A stretch of 64,000 bases of DNA from Thermohalobaculum sp039030715 (lineage in GTDB: Bacteria > Pseudomonadota > Alphaproteobacteria > Rhodobacterales > Rhodobacteraceae), in contig JBCCDU010000003.1 in NCBI GenBank assembly GCA_039030715.1, forward strand, positions 1-64,000, given 5' to 3'. Position 1 is the first letter of the stretch, and each line of letters opens with the position of its first letter. Shown in pieces: positions 46,283 through 55,768 of this stretch. Both the position numbers and the translations under genes were made by a program. The notes below the pieces were generated by a model, which ran no database searches, was not told the DNA's origin, and saw only the letters and a program-made list of their open reading frames with translations.

Positions 46283-47212
46283 ATGTTCGCCCACCGCCAT
46301 TTGCTTGGCATCGCTCCGCTCTCACCCGCTGACATCACGACGATTCTGGATCTGGCGGAGGAATATGCGGCACTCAACACGCAAGGCGTCAAACGATCCG
46401 ACAAGCTGACCGGACGCACGCAGATCAACCTGTTCTTCGAAAGCTCGACCCGCACTATGGCCAGCTTCGAGATCGCGGGCCAGCGGCTGGGCGCGGATGT
46501 GATGAACATGAACGTCCTCGCCTCCAGCATGAACAAGGGCGAGACGCTGATCGACACGGCTATGACGCTGAATGCGATGCACCCGGATCTGCTGGTGGTG
46601 CGTCATCAGAACTCCGGCGCAGTGGATCTGCTGGCGCAGAAGGTGAATTGCGCAGTGCTTAACGGTGGCGACGGGCGGCACGAACATCCGACCCAGGCGC
46701 TTCTGGACGCGCTGACCATCCGGCGACGCAAAGGCCGTCTGCACCGCCTGACGATTGCCATCTGCGGCGACATCGCGAACAGCCGCGTTGCCCGCTCGAA
46801 CATCCTGGCACTGTTGAAAATGGAAAATCGCGTGCGCGTGATCGCGCCCCCCACCCTGCTGCCCAGCGCCATCGACCGCTTCGGTGTCGAGGTTTTCACG
46901 GATATGGAGGACGGTCTGAGAGACTGCGACGTCGTGATGATGCTGCGCATCCAGAACGAACGCCTGGCGGGCGCGACCATTCCCTCAACGCGCGAATACT
47001 ATCACCGCTATGGCCTGACGGCCGAGAAGTTGGCGCGGGCCAAACCCGACGCCATCGTCATGCATCCGGGCCCGATGAACCGGGGCGTCGAAATCGACGC
47101 CGCCGTGGCCGACGATCCCGACCGATCGGTCATTCAGGAGCAGGTCGAAATGGGCGTAGCGGTCAGGATGGCCGTTCTGGATCTATTGGCGCAATCAGGA
47201 TCTGCGACATGA
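46283..47212 (+). CDS. pyrB: aspartate carbamoyltransferase catalytic chain
   Basis: The 309-residue enzyme makes carbamoyl aspartate in pyrimidine synthesis. It has the carbamoyl-phosphate motif LFFESSTRTMASFEIAGQRL and the aspartate-side segments NMNVLASSMNKGETLIDT and HEHPTQALLDALTI, then RIQNERLAG and VMHPGPMNRGVEI. No pyrI regulatory gene is present. Its stop overlaps the dihydroorotase-like start (ATGA), as in bacteria where ATCase forms a complex with a DHOase-like partner. Confidence 0.95.
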   Translation: MFAHRHLLGIAPLSPADITTILDLAEEYAALNTQGVKRSDKLTGRTQINLFFESSTRTMASFEIAGQRLGADVMNMNVLASSMNKGETLIDTAMTLNAMHPDLLVVRHQNSGAVDLLAQKVNCAVLNGGDGRHEHPTQALLDALTIRRRKGRLHRLTIAICGDIANSRVARSNILALLKMENRVRVIAPPTLLPSAIDRFGVEVFTDMEDGLRDCDVVMMLRIQNERLAGATIPSTREYYHRYGLTAEKLARAKPDAIVMHPGPMNRGVEIDAAVADDPDRSVIQEQVEMGVAVRMAVLDLLAQSGSAT

Positions 47213-48474
47213 ACTACCGGCTCTCAAATGTGCGCCTGATTGATCCGCAATCCGGCTACGATGGCCCCGGGACCATCCAGATCGAAGATGGTTTGATTGC
47301 CGAAGTCACCCAGGGTCCTGTCCGAGACAACGGATACGACTGCGGTGGCAAGGTGCTTGCCCCCGGCCTCGTGGATATGCGCGTTTTCGTGGGCGAGCCG
47401 GGGGGAGAGCATCGAGAGAGTTTCCGCACGGCCGGCGCCGCTGCCGCAGCGGGCGGTGTGACCACATTTGTCGCTCAACCCAATACCGAGCCTTGTCTCG
47501 ACGACCCCGCCCTGGTGCAATTTGCCTTGACCCGCGCGGCCGAGGCTGCACCGATCAACATCCATGTCATGGGTGCCCTGACCAAGGGTCTCTCAGGTGG
47601 TGAGATGTCCGAGCAGGCCTTTTTGCTAGAAGCGGGCGCACTGGCTCTGACCGATGGGGATCATGTGGTCTCCGACACCAAGGTGCTGCGCGCGATCATG
47701 GCCTATGCCGCTGGCCTCGACGCTTTGGTCGTCCACACGACGCAAGATCCCGCGCTTAGCAAGGGCGCCTGCGCCACATCTGGCGAGATCGCCTCGCGCC
47801 TGGGTTTGCCCGCCGTCCCGACGCTGGCCGAGCGCATGGCGTTGGAGCGGGACCTGGCATTGGTCGAGATGACAGGCTGCCGCTATCACGCAGCCCAGAT
47901 CACAACCGAGGCTGCCCTTGCGCCTCTGGCCCGTGCGCGATCTGCGGGATTGGCAGTGACGGCTGCGACCTCCATCCACCATCTGACGCTGAACGAACTC
48001 GACATCGCGGATTACCGGACCTTCTTCAAAATAACGCCCCCGCTACGCTCGGAAGCCGACCGTCAGGCGATGATTGCCGCCGTGGCCAATGGCGAGATCG
48101 ACATCATCTGCTCCTCGCATAACCCGCAGGACGAGGAAGCCAAGCGCCTGCCCTTCGAGGAAGCAGCCCCAGGCGCCATCGGCTTGGAAACCTTCCTGCC
48201 CGCCTGCCTGCGTTTGGTGCATGAGGGGCAGCTGGACCTGTTGACCCTGTTCCGCCGCGCCTCGCTGGCTCCGGCAGATCTGCTGGGATTGCCCGGCGGC
48301 AGGCTGACCGTTGGCGCGCCCGCCGATCTGGTGCTGTTCGACCCGGACGCGCCTTTCGTTCTGGATCGCGCAACCCTTCGGTCGAAAGCGAAGAACACCC
48401 CGTTCGACCGGCAGCGCCTGCAGGGTAAAGTTCTGGGCACCTGGGTGGCAGGTGAGCGGGTTTTCGAAGGCTAG
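47209..48474 (+). CDS. dihydroorotase homologue, probably inactive (pseudo-DHOase)
   Basis: The 421-residue protein is in the amidohydrolase superfamily and is closest to dihydroorotase. The metal-binding HxH that follows the first barrel strand in active enzymes is here VDMRVFVGEPG, so both His are replaced. The late metal Asp region reads CSSHNPQDEEAK instead of the usual TDHAPH pattern. These changes suggest no zinc site and no catalysis. Such inactive homologues (PyrC', PyrX) are known beside pyrB in Pseudomonas, where they are needed for ATCase assembly. Co-translation with pyrB supports that reading. A true dihydroorotase should be encoded elsewhere. Confidence 0.85.
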   Translation: MNYRLSNVRLIDPQSGYDGPGTIQIEDGLIAEVTQGPVRDNGYDCGGKVLAPGLVDMRVFVGEPGGEHRESFRTAGAAAAAGGVTTFVAQPNTEPCLDDPALVQFALTRAAEAAPINIHVMGALTKGLSGGEMSEQAFLLEAGALALTDGDHVVSDTKVLRAIMAYAAGLDALVVHTTQDPALSKGACATSGEIASRLGLPAVPTLAERMALERDLALVEMTGCRYHAAQITTEAALAPLARARSAGLAVTAATSIHHLTLNELDIADYRTFFKITPPLRSEADRQAMIAAVANGEIDIICSSHNPQDEEAKRLPFEEAAPGAIGLETFLPACLRLVHEGQLDLLTLFRRASLAPADLLGLPGGRLTVGAPADLVLFDPDAPFVLDRATLRSKAKNTPFDRQRLQGKVLGTWVAGERVFEG

Positions 48475-48479
48475 ACACG

Positions 48480-49103
48480 ATGCTGCATGAAATCATGGGG
48501 ATCGATCGGGCACTGCCGTGGCTGGCTCTCGCCTTTGGTGTCGGATATCTGGCGGGCACACTGCCCGTGGGTGTGATTGTCGCGCGGGTCTTTGGTCTGG
48601 GCGATCTGCGCCAGATCGGCTCTGGCAATATCGGCGCCACGAATGTGCTGCGCACGGGAAACAAGAAAGCGGCGATGCTGACTTTGTGGCTGGATGCCGC
48701 CAAAGGCACGGTGCCGGTCTTGATCTTCCTGGGCTGGGGCGACCTGGCCGCACAGGCGGCGGGACTTGGGGCCGTAATCGGCCACTGCTTCCCGGTGTGG
48801 CTGCGGTTTCGCGGCGGCAAAGGCGTGGCGAGCTATATCGGTGTGATCATGGCGCTCTATTGGCCGGTCGGTTTGCTCTGCTGCCTCACCTGGCTGCTCG
48901 CGGTGGGGCTAAGCCGGATTTCCTCAGTGGGCGCCCTGGTCTCTACCGCAGTGGTGCCACTCTGGCTGATCGCGTTCAATCGGTGGGAGGTCGTGCTCTG
49001 CGCCTGTCTTCTGGCGATGATCATCTGGTTGCGTCACATCCCCAACATCCGCCGCCTGATAGCTGGAACAGAGCCCAAAGTCGGAAAGCGCAAGGCCGGT
49101 TAA
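48480..49103 (+). CDS. plsY: glycerol-3-phosphate 1-O-acyltransferase PlsY
   Basis: The 207-residue membrane enzyme acylates glycerol-3-phosphate from acyl-phosphate in the first step of phospholipid synthesis. It has about five helices and the motifs GSGNIGATNVLR, GHCFPVWLRFRGGKGVAS and HIPNIRRLIAGTEPKVG. It follows the dihydroorotase homologue by a few bases. A palindromic CtrA-like element overlaps its stop codon. Confidence 0.94.
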   Translation: MLHEIMGIDRALPWLALAFGVGYLAGTLPVGVIVARVFGLGDLRQIGSGNIGATNVLRTGNKKAAMLTLWLDAAKGTVPVLIFLGWGDLAAQAAGLGAVIGHCFPVWLRFRGGKGVASYIGVIMALYWPVGLLCCLTWLLAVGLSRISSVGALVSTAVVPLWLIAFNRWEVVLCACLLAMIIWLRHIPNIRRLIAGTEPKVGKRKAG

Positions 49104-49116
49104 CCAATGGTTAACC
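49098..49116 (+). promoter_or_regulatory. perfect CtrA box upstream of dprA
   Basis: Two exact 8-bp palindromes, GGTTAACC (49098-49105) and GGTTAACC (49109-49116), are separated by AAT. Together they give TTAA (49100-49103)-N7-TTAA (49111-49114), an exact match to the alphaproteobacterial CtrA consensus. It overlaps the plsY stop and ends about 38 bp before the dprA ATG, a sensible place for a CtrA-activated promoter. Confidence 0.7.
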
Positions 49117-49153
49117 GCGAATCGGTCCTCATCGGGTCAAATGAGGAGAAGCC

Positions 49154-50380
49154 ATGTCGCTCGCCCCACCGCTCGCGCCGCAGCGCGGCCGCCCCGCTAC
49201 GCCGGATGCAGGTTCAAAGGATCTTTCGGAGGAAGAGCAACTCTGCCGCCTGCGACTTATCCGATCCCAGAATGTCGGGCCCCGCAGCTATCGTGAGTTG
49301 ATCCGCAGGTTCGGCAGCGCCGAACAAGCGCTTCGCGTGCTGCCGCAACTCGCCCTGCGCGGTGGCAAGCGCGGCTACGTGCCCTGCCCCCGCGAGGATG
49401 CGGAGGCAGAGATCGAGGCCGGTTTAGCCGCCGGCGCCCATCTGCTAATGATCCACGAAGCGGGCTATCCCCAATTGCTGGCGGAGATCGACAATCCCCC
49501 GCCCGCCCTCTGGTTGCAAGGACAGGTGAAGGCATTGTCCATGCCGGCGATCGCCGTTGTCGGCGCGCGCAATGCCTCGGCACTGGGTTTGCGCACGGCC
49601 GCGCGCCTGTCGGCGGAGCTGTCTGGCGGGGGGCACATCATCGTCTCCGGCCTCGCGCGAGGGATCGACGCGGCGGCCCATCGCGAGGCGCTGTCCTACG
49701 GCACTATTGCGGTGATGGCCGGTGGCGTCGACAAAATCTATCCCCCGGAAAACCGGGATCTGGCCGAAAAGATCACGGATACCGGCGCACTGATTTCCGA
49801 ATGTCCTGTCGGGGTCGAACCGACTTCGAAACACTTCCCCCGGCGCAACCGGCTGATTTCGGGCCTCTCGATGGGCGTGCTCCTGATCGAGGCTGCCGTG
49901 CGCTCGGGTTCCCTGATCACCGCGCGCTATGCTCTCGAGCAAGGGCGCGAGGCGATGGCCTGCCCCGGTGCGCCGGAAGACCCCCGCGCCGGCGGCTGCA
50001 ACGCCCTGATCCGCGAGGGTGCAGCCCTGATCCGCCATGGCCAGGATGTGCTGGAGGCCTTGGCCGCCCCCCGCGCGCGAGGCTTCGCTGAACCCGGCAA
50101 TGCCTTCCTGTTCGACGCCGACGAGTATGGCGACGAGACGATGCGCGACGACTACGACGCATTGTCGGATTTCGACGAGGGCGGCGAAGCCGACAGCCGC
50201 GCGCTGGCCGAGCAGATCCTCGGCCTGCTGGGCCCCAATCCGGTGGATCTGGACGAAGTCGCACGGCAATGCGGCGCGGAACCGTCGGAGTTTTCGATGG
50301 CATTGTTGGAGTTGGATCTCGCCGGGCAAATCGAACTGTTGCCGGGCGGCCTGATCTGCCGCGCGGGCGATCCCGGCTGA
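49154..50380 (+). CDS. dprA: DNA-processing protein DprA
   Basis: The 408-residue protein loads RecA on incoming single-stranded DNA during natural transformation or related uptake. The Rossmann-like core (about residues 130-310) has VVGARNASALGLRTAARLSA, IVSGLARGIDAAAHREAL and FPRRNRLISGLSMGVLLIEA. A C-terminal winged-helix (about residues 350-400) follows. GAGGAG precedes the ATG. It lies after plsY and before topA. In Rhodobacteraceae dprA is needed for gene-transfer-agent uptake and is under CtrA control, which fits the upstream box. Confidence 0.95.
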   Translation: MSLAPPLAPQRGRPATPDAGSKDLSEEEQLCRLRLIRSQNVGPRSYRELIRRFGSAEQALRVLPQLALRGGKRGYVPCPREDAEAEIEAGLAAGAHLLMIHEAGYPQLLAEIDNPPPALWLQGQVKALSMPAIAVVGARNASALGLRTAARLSAELSGGGHIIVSGLARGIDAAAHREALSYGTIAVMAGGVDKIYPPENRDLAEKITDTGALISECPVGVEPTSKHFPRRNRLISGLSMGVLLIEAAVRSGSLITARYALEQGREAMACPGAPEDPRAGGCNALIREGAALIRHGQDVLEALAAPRARGFAEPGNAFLFDADEYGDETMRDDYDALSDFDEGGEADSRALAEQILGLLGPNPVDLDEVARQCGAEPSEFSMALLELDLAGQIELLPGGLICRAGDPG

Positions 50381-50526
50381 CGGGGCCGCCGACCGTCGCT
50401 CGGGCCGCAGACCCGCGGCGTCAGAACAGCACATCTGACCCGCTGCAACGGCTCGACCGTTGACAGCATGGGATCGCTGACCCATTTTCCACCGCCAACC
50501 TTCCCCTCAGTGTCCAGGAGACATGA

Positions 50527-53070
50527 ATGGCCGTTGTTGTTGTTGAATCCCCGGCCAAGGCCAAGACCATCAATGCTTATCTGGGGAACGACTTCACGGT
50601 TCTGGCCTCCTATGGCCATGTCCGCGATCTGCCGTCCAAGGATGGTTCGGTCGATACCGACAATGGGTTTGAAATGATCTGGGAGGTCGATCCCAAATCG
50701 CAAAAGCACGTTCGCGCGATTGCCGATGCTCTGTCCGAGCATGATCGTTTGATCCTCGCCACTGACCCGGATCGCGAGGGCGAGGCCATTTCTTGGCACC
50801 TGATGGAGGCGCTGCGCAAACGCCGCGCGCTGAAGAAGGACACACCGGTCGAGCGCGTGGTCTTCAACGCCATCACCAAGACCGCGGTGACCGAGGCGAT
50901 GCAGAACCCGCGCGACATCGATATGGAGCTGGTGGACGCCTATCTGGCGCGCCGTGCCCTGGATTATCTGGTGGGCTTCAACCTCAGCCCCGTCCTGTGG
51001 CGCAAACTACCCGGCGCGAAATCCGCGGGCCGGGTCCAATCCGTGGCGCTGCGCCTGATCGTCGAGCGCGAGATGGAAATCGAGGCGTTCAAGCCCCGCG
51101 AATACTGGTCGGTCAAGGCCGTGCTGGAAACGCCGGAGGGTGCGAGTTTCGAGGCCCGTCTGACGACGCTGGCCGGCAACAAGCTCGACCGTTACGACAT
51201 CGCCGATGAAGCGGCCGCCACGGCTGCGGTCGAGGCGATCAGGGCGGTCGCCCTTTCGGTCCTCAGCGTCGAGGCGAAGCCCACGACCCGCAACCCGGCC
51301 GCCCCGTTCATGACTTCGACCCTGCAGCAGGAGGCCAGTCGCAAGCTGGGCTTTGGCGCACAGGAGACGATGCGCACGGCACAGCGCCTCTATGAGGCAG
51401 GGCACATCACCTATATGCGGACCGACGGCATCGACATGGCGCCGGAGGCCGTGATGGCCGCCCGCGACGCGGTAAAGAACCTCTATGGCGAGGATTATCT
51501 GCCAAACTCGCCGCGTATGTACAAAAACAAGGCCAAGAACGCGCAGGAGGCCCACGAGTGCATCCGGCCCACCCGCATGGATGTCGGACCCGACAAGATC
51601 CGCGTCGATAGCGGCGAGAGGCGCCTGTACGAGTTGATCTGGAAACGCGCGCTCGCCAGCCAGATGGAAGCCGCGCGGTTCCAGCGCACGACGGTCGAGA
51701 TCGGCGACAAGGCGAACTCGGTCGGCCTGCGCGCTACCGGTCAGGTGGTGACCTTCGACGGGTTCCTGCGAGTCTATGAGGAAGGCCGCGACGAACGCCC
51801 CGATCAGGTGATCGACGAGGATGACCGCCGCTTGCCCCCGATTGCCGAAAATGCATCGCTCAGTCAGACATCCGTGACACCGGAGCAGCATTTCACCCAG
51901 CCCCCGCCGCGCTATACCGAGGCGAAGCTGGTCAAGCGAATGGAAGAATTGGGGATCGGTCGTCCCTCCACCTATGCGTCGATCATCAACACGATCGAGA
52001 CCCGCGAATACGTGCGCAAGGACAAGAACCGACTGTTTCCGGAGGATAAGGGCCGCCTGGTAACGGCGTTTCTATCGAATTATTTTTCGCGCTATGTCGA
52101 ATACGATTTCACCGCAGATATGGAGGAACAGCTCGACGATATCTCTGGCGGGCGCGTCGAATGGAAATCGGTGCTGGAGCGGTTCTGGAAGGATTTCTCC
52201 GATGCTGTCGGCGAGACGGCGGATCTGCGTATCGGCGAGGTACTGGAGAAGATCAACGAGGTGCTGGCGCCCCACCTCTTCCCCGATCCGGGCGACGGCT
52301 CCGACCCCAGGCTTTGCCCAAAATGCAAGGAAGGCAAACTGTCTATGCGCACGGCGCGGGCGGGTGGCGCGTTCATCGGATGCTCCAGCTATCCCGAATG
52401 CCGCTATACGCGCGCGTTGGGTGGCGAGGAAGGCGACAGCGAGCTTTCGGGCGACGGCAAGCTCTTGGGTCACGACGGCGACCAGCCGGTCAGCCTGCGC
52501 AGCGGGCGCTTTGGCGTTTACGTACAGCTGGGCGAGCAGGATCCGGAAAGCAAGGAGAAGCCCAAACGCTCCTCTCTACCCAAGGGGGTCGAGCCCGCGG
52601 ATGTCGATCTGCAGATGGCGCTGGATCTGCTCTCCCTGCCCCGCCCGGTGGGTCCGCACCCCGATGACGGTGAGATGATCGAGGCCGGGATTGGCCGTTA
52701 CGGGCCCTACGTTCGCCATGGCCGCACCTATGCAAGCCTGGAACAGGGCGACGATGTGCTGACCGTCGGTATGAACCGCGCGGTCGAGTTGATCGCGAAG
52801 AAGGCCGCGAAGGGGCCGGGGCGCAGGGCGGCCCAGGCGCCGCTGCGCGAGTTGGGCGAGCATCCCGACGGCGGGCCCGTGAACGTGATGGACGGGCGCT
52901 ATGGTCCTTATGTGAAGTGGGAAAAGATCAACGCCACCCTGGCCAAGGAACAGGACCCCCATAAGATCACGCTGGAGGAAGCACTGGCCCTGGTGGAGGC
53001 GAAAGCCGCGACCAAGAAGAAGAAAAAACCAGCGAAGAAATCGAAGAAAGCAGCCGCGGCAGACGGGTGA
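50527..53070 (+). CDS. topA: DNA topoisomerase I
   Basis: The 847-residue type IA topoisomerase relaxes negative supercoils. The TOPRIM domain starts MAVVVVESPAKAKTIN with LILATDPDREGEAISWHL. The catalytic tyrosine is Tyr296 in ITYMRTDGI. After the core come one four-Cys zinc finger (LCPKCKEGK and FIGCSSYPECRYTR), two or three topo C-terminal repeats (LRSGRFGVYVQLGEQ, GIGRYGPYVRHGRTYAS, DGRYGPYVKWEK) and a Lys-rich tail. The tail probably binds DNA. AGGAG lies upstream of the ATG. Confidence 0.97.
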   Translation: MAVVVVESPAKAKTINAYLGNDFTVLASYGHVRDLPSKDGSVDTDNGFEMIWEVDPKSQKHVRAIADALSEHDRLILATDPDREGEAISWHLMEALRKRRALKKDTPVERVVFNAITKTAVTEAMQNPRDIDMELVDAYLARRALDYLVGFNLSPVLWRKLPGAKSAGRVQSVALRLIVEREMEIEAFKPREYWSVKAVLETPEGASFEARLTTLAGNKLDRYDIADEAAATAAVEAIRAVALSVLSVEAKPTTRNPAAPFMTSTLQQEASRKLGFGAQETMRTAQRLYEAGHITYMRTDGIDMAPEAVMAARDAVKNLYGEDYLPNSPRMYKNKAKNAQEAHECIRPTRMDVGPDKIRVDSGERRLYELIWKRALASQMEAARFQRTTVEIGDKANSVGLRATGQVVTFDGFLRVYEEGRDERPDQVIDEDDRRLPPIAENASLSQTSVTPEQHFTQPPPRYTEAKLVKRMEELGIGRPSTYASIINTIETREYVRKDKNRLFPEDKGRLVTAFLSNYFSRYVEYDFTADMEEQLDDISGGRVEWKSVLERFWKDFSDAVGETADLRIGEVLEKINEVLAPHLFPDPGDGSDPRLCPKCKEGKLSMRTARAGGAFIGCSSYPECRYTRALGGEEGDSELSGDGKLLGHDGDQPVSLRSGRFGVYVQLGEQDPESKEKPKRSSLPKGVEPADVDLQMALDLLSLPRPVGPHPDDGEMIEAGIGRYGPYVRHGRTYASLEQGDDVLTVGMNRAVELIAKKAAKGPGRRAAQAPLRELGEHPDGGPVNVMDGRYGPYVKWEKINATLAKEQDPHKITLEEALALVEAKAATKKKKKPAKKSKKAAAADG

Positions 53071-53136
53071 AGCAAATCCTCACCCGATTTAAATTGGGCC
53101 ACGACGCCGGGTCGAGAGCGTGCTAAGGCCCCGCGG

Positions 53137-55362
53137 ATGACACGAATTCCAAGCAAAGATGAACTCGTCGCCTGGCTCGAGGAGAACCCAAGCGCCACCG
53201 GCAAGCGCGAGATCGCGCGCGCCTTCGGTATCAAGGGTGCCGGGCGGATCGAGCTGAAGCGGCTCCTGCGCGAGATGCAGGACGAAGGACTGATCCAGAA
53301 GCGTGGGCGCCGGGTCGGTGCGCCGGGCGCCCTACCCACCGTCACCATGCTGAGAGCACTGGGCCCGGACAGCGATGGAGACATCTTTGCCGAACCGATG
53401 AATTGGGAGGGGGAAGGCGACCCGCCCCGCATCCTTTTCATGCCACGCAAGGGCGATCCCGCGCTGACGGAGGGAGACCGATTTCTCGCCAAACTGCGTC
53501 CCGTCGAAGGCGAGTTCGCGCTGAACTACGAAGCGCGTCTGATCAAGAAGATAGGCAGTGGGCCGCGCCAGATGCTCGGCATTTATCGCAAGGGGCCGGA
53601 TGGCGGACGCGTCGTGCCGATCGAGAAGAAGGCCGACAAGGAGTGGCTGATCCCTTCAGGCGCCGGAATGGATGCCAGGGATGGCGAATTGGTAGAGGCC
53701 GAGAGCACCGGCGGCCCCCGCATGGGTTTGCCCCGCGGAAAGATTACCTCACGGCTTGGAGACCCCGGCGCGCCCAAACAGGTCTCGCTGATCGCGCTGC
53801 ATCAGCATGGCATCCCGGATGCCTTCCCGAACGACGTAGTGGCCGAGGCAGAAGCGGCGCGCGACAGAGCCAAGGGTCGCGAGGACCTGACCACGCTCGA
53901 CCTGCTCACCATCGACCCTGCGGATGCGCGCGACCACGATGATGCGGTCTTCGCGGCACCGGACGATGATCCCGCCAATCCAGGTGGCCATGTGGTCTGG
54001 GTCGCAATCGCCGACGTCGCCGCCTATGTCCGCCCCGGGACAAAGCTGGATAGCGAGGCGCGCACGCGCGGCAACTCCACCTACTTCCCAGATCGCGTGA
54101 GCCCGATGCTGCCCGAGAAGCTCTCGACCGATCTCTGCTCGCTGCACGAGGGAGTGGAGCGGCCCTGTCTCGCCGTGCGTATGGTGCTGAATGCCGAAGG
54201 CGAGAAGCAGAGCCATCGCTTCACGCGCGGCATGATGCGATCACGCGCCTCGCTCAGCTACGAACAGGCGCGAGCGGCGGCTGACGGACAGGCGGGCGCT
54301 GTGCCGCTGGGGCTGGAGAAGGTGATCGCGCAGCTCTACACCGCCTATCGTGCCGCAGCCACCGCCCGCGACCGGCGCCAACCGCTGGATCTGGACCTGC
54401 CGGAGCGGCGCATCGAGCTCAGCGACGATGGCGAGGTCACAGCGATCCGTCAACGCGAACGGCTGGACGCGCATCGGCTGATCGAGGAGTTCATGATCCT
54501 CGCCAATGTCGCCGCGGCGGAGGAGTTGGAGGCGCTGGACCGCCCCTGCCTCTACCGGGTTCATGAAGAGCCGAATGCCGAGAAGATAGATGCCCTGCGC
54601 GAAAGCGTCGAAACCCTGGGCCTGACACTTGCCAAAGGGCAGGTTCTGCAAACCCGTCACCTGAACGATCTGCTGCGCGGTGCGCGCGGCACGGATGCGG
54701 AGGAGATGGTCAACCTGCAGGTTCTGCGCGCACAGACCCAGGCCTATTATTCGGCAGAGAATTTTGGGCATTTCGGCCTGCATCTGCGCCGTTATGCCCA
54801 TTTCACCTCGCCGATCCGGCGATATGCGGACCTGCTGGTGCATCGGGCGCTGACGGGCGAGCTCTCCGACGACGACGTTGAGCGCCTCGCGGAAACCGCG
54901 AGCCAGATTAGCCAGACCGAGCGCCGCTCGATGGATGCGGAGCGCGATACGATTGATCGCTATCTCGCGCATTACCTGGCGGGGCGCGAGGGCGCGAGCT
55001 TCCGCGGTCGCATCTCCGGCATTGCGCGCTTTGGCCTGTTCGTGAAGCTGGATGAGACCGGGGCCGATGGGCTGATCCCGATCGGAACCCTTGGGCGCGA
55101 ATATTTCCACTTCGACGCCGAGGCGCTGACGCTGACCGGCGAACGCTCGGGCCGCGTGCTGGGCCTGGGAATGCGTGCCGAAGTGCGCCTGGTCGAGGCG
55201 ACGCCAGTGACCGGAGGGCTGATCTTCGAGCTTCTGTCGGCAGATGGCGCGGCCCCGTCGCCCAGGGGTCGGCGAAGAGGCGGGCCAAAGCGTAAACTGG
55301 CGAAATCGAAGGTTGCCAAAGCAAAGGCGACCAGGAAGGCGAAGCGCAAGGCGCGCGGCTAA
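53137..55362 (+). CDS. rnr: ribonuclease R
   Basis: The 741-residue 3'-5' exoribonuclease has an N-terminal winged helix, cold-shock-like OB segments, an RNB catalytic domain (LTIDPADARDHDDAVFAAPD, then SEARTRGNSTYFPDRVSPML), an S1 domain (about residues 620-700, SFRGRISGIARFGLFVKLDE) and a Lys/Arg-rich tail that helps it degrade structured RNA. A nearly symmetric palindrome CCCGATTTAAATTGGG (53083-53098) lies between topA and this gene. Confidence 0.96.
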   Translation: MTRIPSKDELVAWLEENPSATGKREIARAFGIKGAGRIELKRLLREMQDEGLIQKRGRRVGAPGALPTVTMLRALGPDSDGDIFAEPMNWEGEGDPPRILFMPRKGDPALTEGDRFLAKLRPVEGEFALNYEARLIKKIGSGPRQMLGIYRKGPDGGRVVPIEKKADKEWLIPSGAGMDARDGELVEAESTGGPRMGLPRGKITSRLGDPGAPKQVSLIALHQHGIPDAFPNDVVAEAEAARDRAKGREDLTTLDLLTIDPADARDHDDAVFAAPDDDPANPGGHVVWVAIADVAAYVRPGTKLDSEARTRGNSTYFPDRVSPMLPEKLSTDLCSLHEGVERPCLAVRMVLNAEGEKQSHRFTRGMMRSRASLSYEQARAAADGQAGAVPLGLEKVIAQLYTAYRAAATARDRRQPLDLDLPERRIELSDDGEVTAIRQRERLDAHRLIEEFMILANVAAAEELEALDRPCLYRVHEEPNAEKIDALRESVETLGLTLAKGQVLQTRHLNDLLRGARGTDAEEMVNLQVLRAQTQAYYSAENFGHFGLHLRRYAHFTSPIRRYADLLVHRALTGELSDDDVERLAETASQISQTERRSMDAERDTIDRYLAHYLAGREGASFRGRISGIARFGLFVKLDETGADGLIPIGTLGREYFHFDAEALTLTGERSGRVLGLGMRAEVRLVEATPVTGGLIFELLSADGAAPSPRGRRRGGPKRKLAKSKVAKAKATRKAKRKARG

Positions 55363-55365
55363 GAC

Positions 55366-55707
55366 CTAGTCCACAGCCTTGATCAACTTGCGCTCCAGCA
55401 CTTTCAGGACTTGTGCAAGCTCGTGCCCCCGCTTCAGGATGCGTCCGTCCATGCCAACCACTGAATAGGCCCCCTGCCGCTTGGCATCACGGGGACATTT
55501 TTCGACCCGGTACATCGGCGTTTCTGCCGCCCGGCGGAAGATCGAGACAACCGCTCGGTCGCCAAGGTGATCGATGGCGTAATCCTTGGCGATGCCAAGC
55601 GCCACCATCCGTCCGTAGACGCCCATGATCTGATAAAGCTCAGCGCGCTGAAACGCGTGGGAGGGGGGCGGCGCAGGCCGCAGCGTGACAACCTGATCCA
55701 TGCTCAT
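55366..55707 (-). CDS. DUF2794 domain-containing protein
   Basis: The 113-residue protein has the DUF2794 pattern FQRAELYQIMGVYGRMVALG, IDHLGDRAVVSIFRRA, GAYSVVGMDGRILKRGHELA and VLKVLERKLIKAV. The family is widespread in alphaproteobacteria and of unknown function. Starts at 55707 and 55701 are both possible with weak ribosome sites, and a TTG at 55743 is also in frame. It converges on rnr with a 3-bp gap. Confidence 0.85.
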   Translation of the reverse strand: MSMDQVVTLRPAPPPSHAFQRAELYQIMGVYGRMVALGIAKDYAIDHLGDRAVVSIFRRAAETPMYRVEKCPRDAKRQGAYSVVGMDGRILKRGHELAQVLKVLERKLIKAVD

Positions 55708-55768
55708 ATCAACATCTTGGCACTCATGACGAGAGGAAGGCAAGCTGAAAGCAATCGTCAGAATTTGG

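Noticed and set aside
53083..53098. CCCGATTTAAATTGGG palindrome between topA and rnr
   Set aside because: It contains a single TTAA, not the two spaced copies of a CtrA box, and no known operator pattern.
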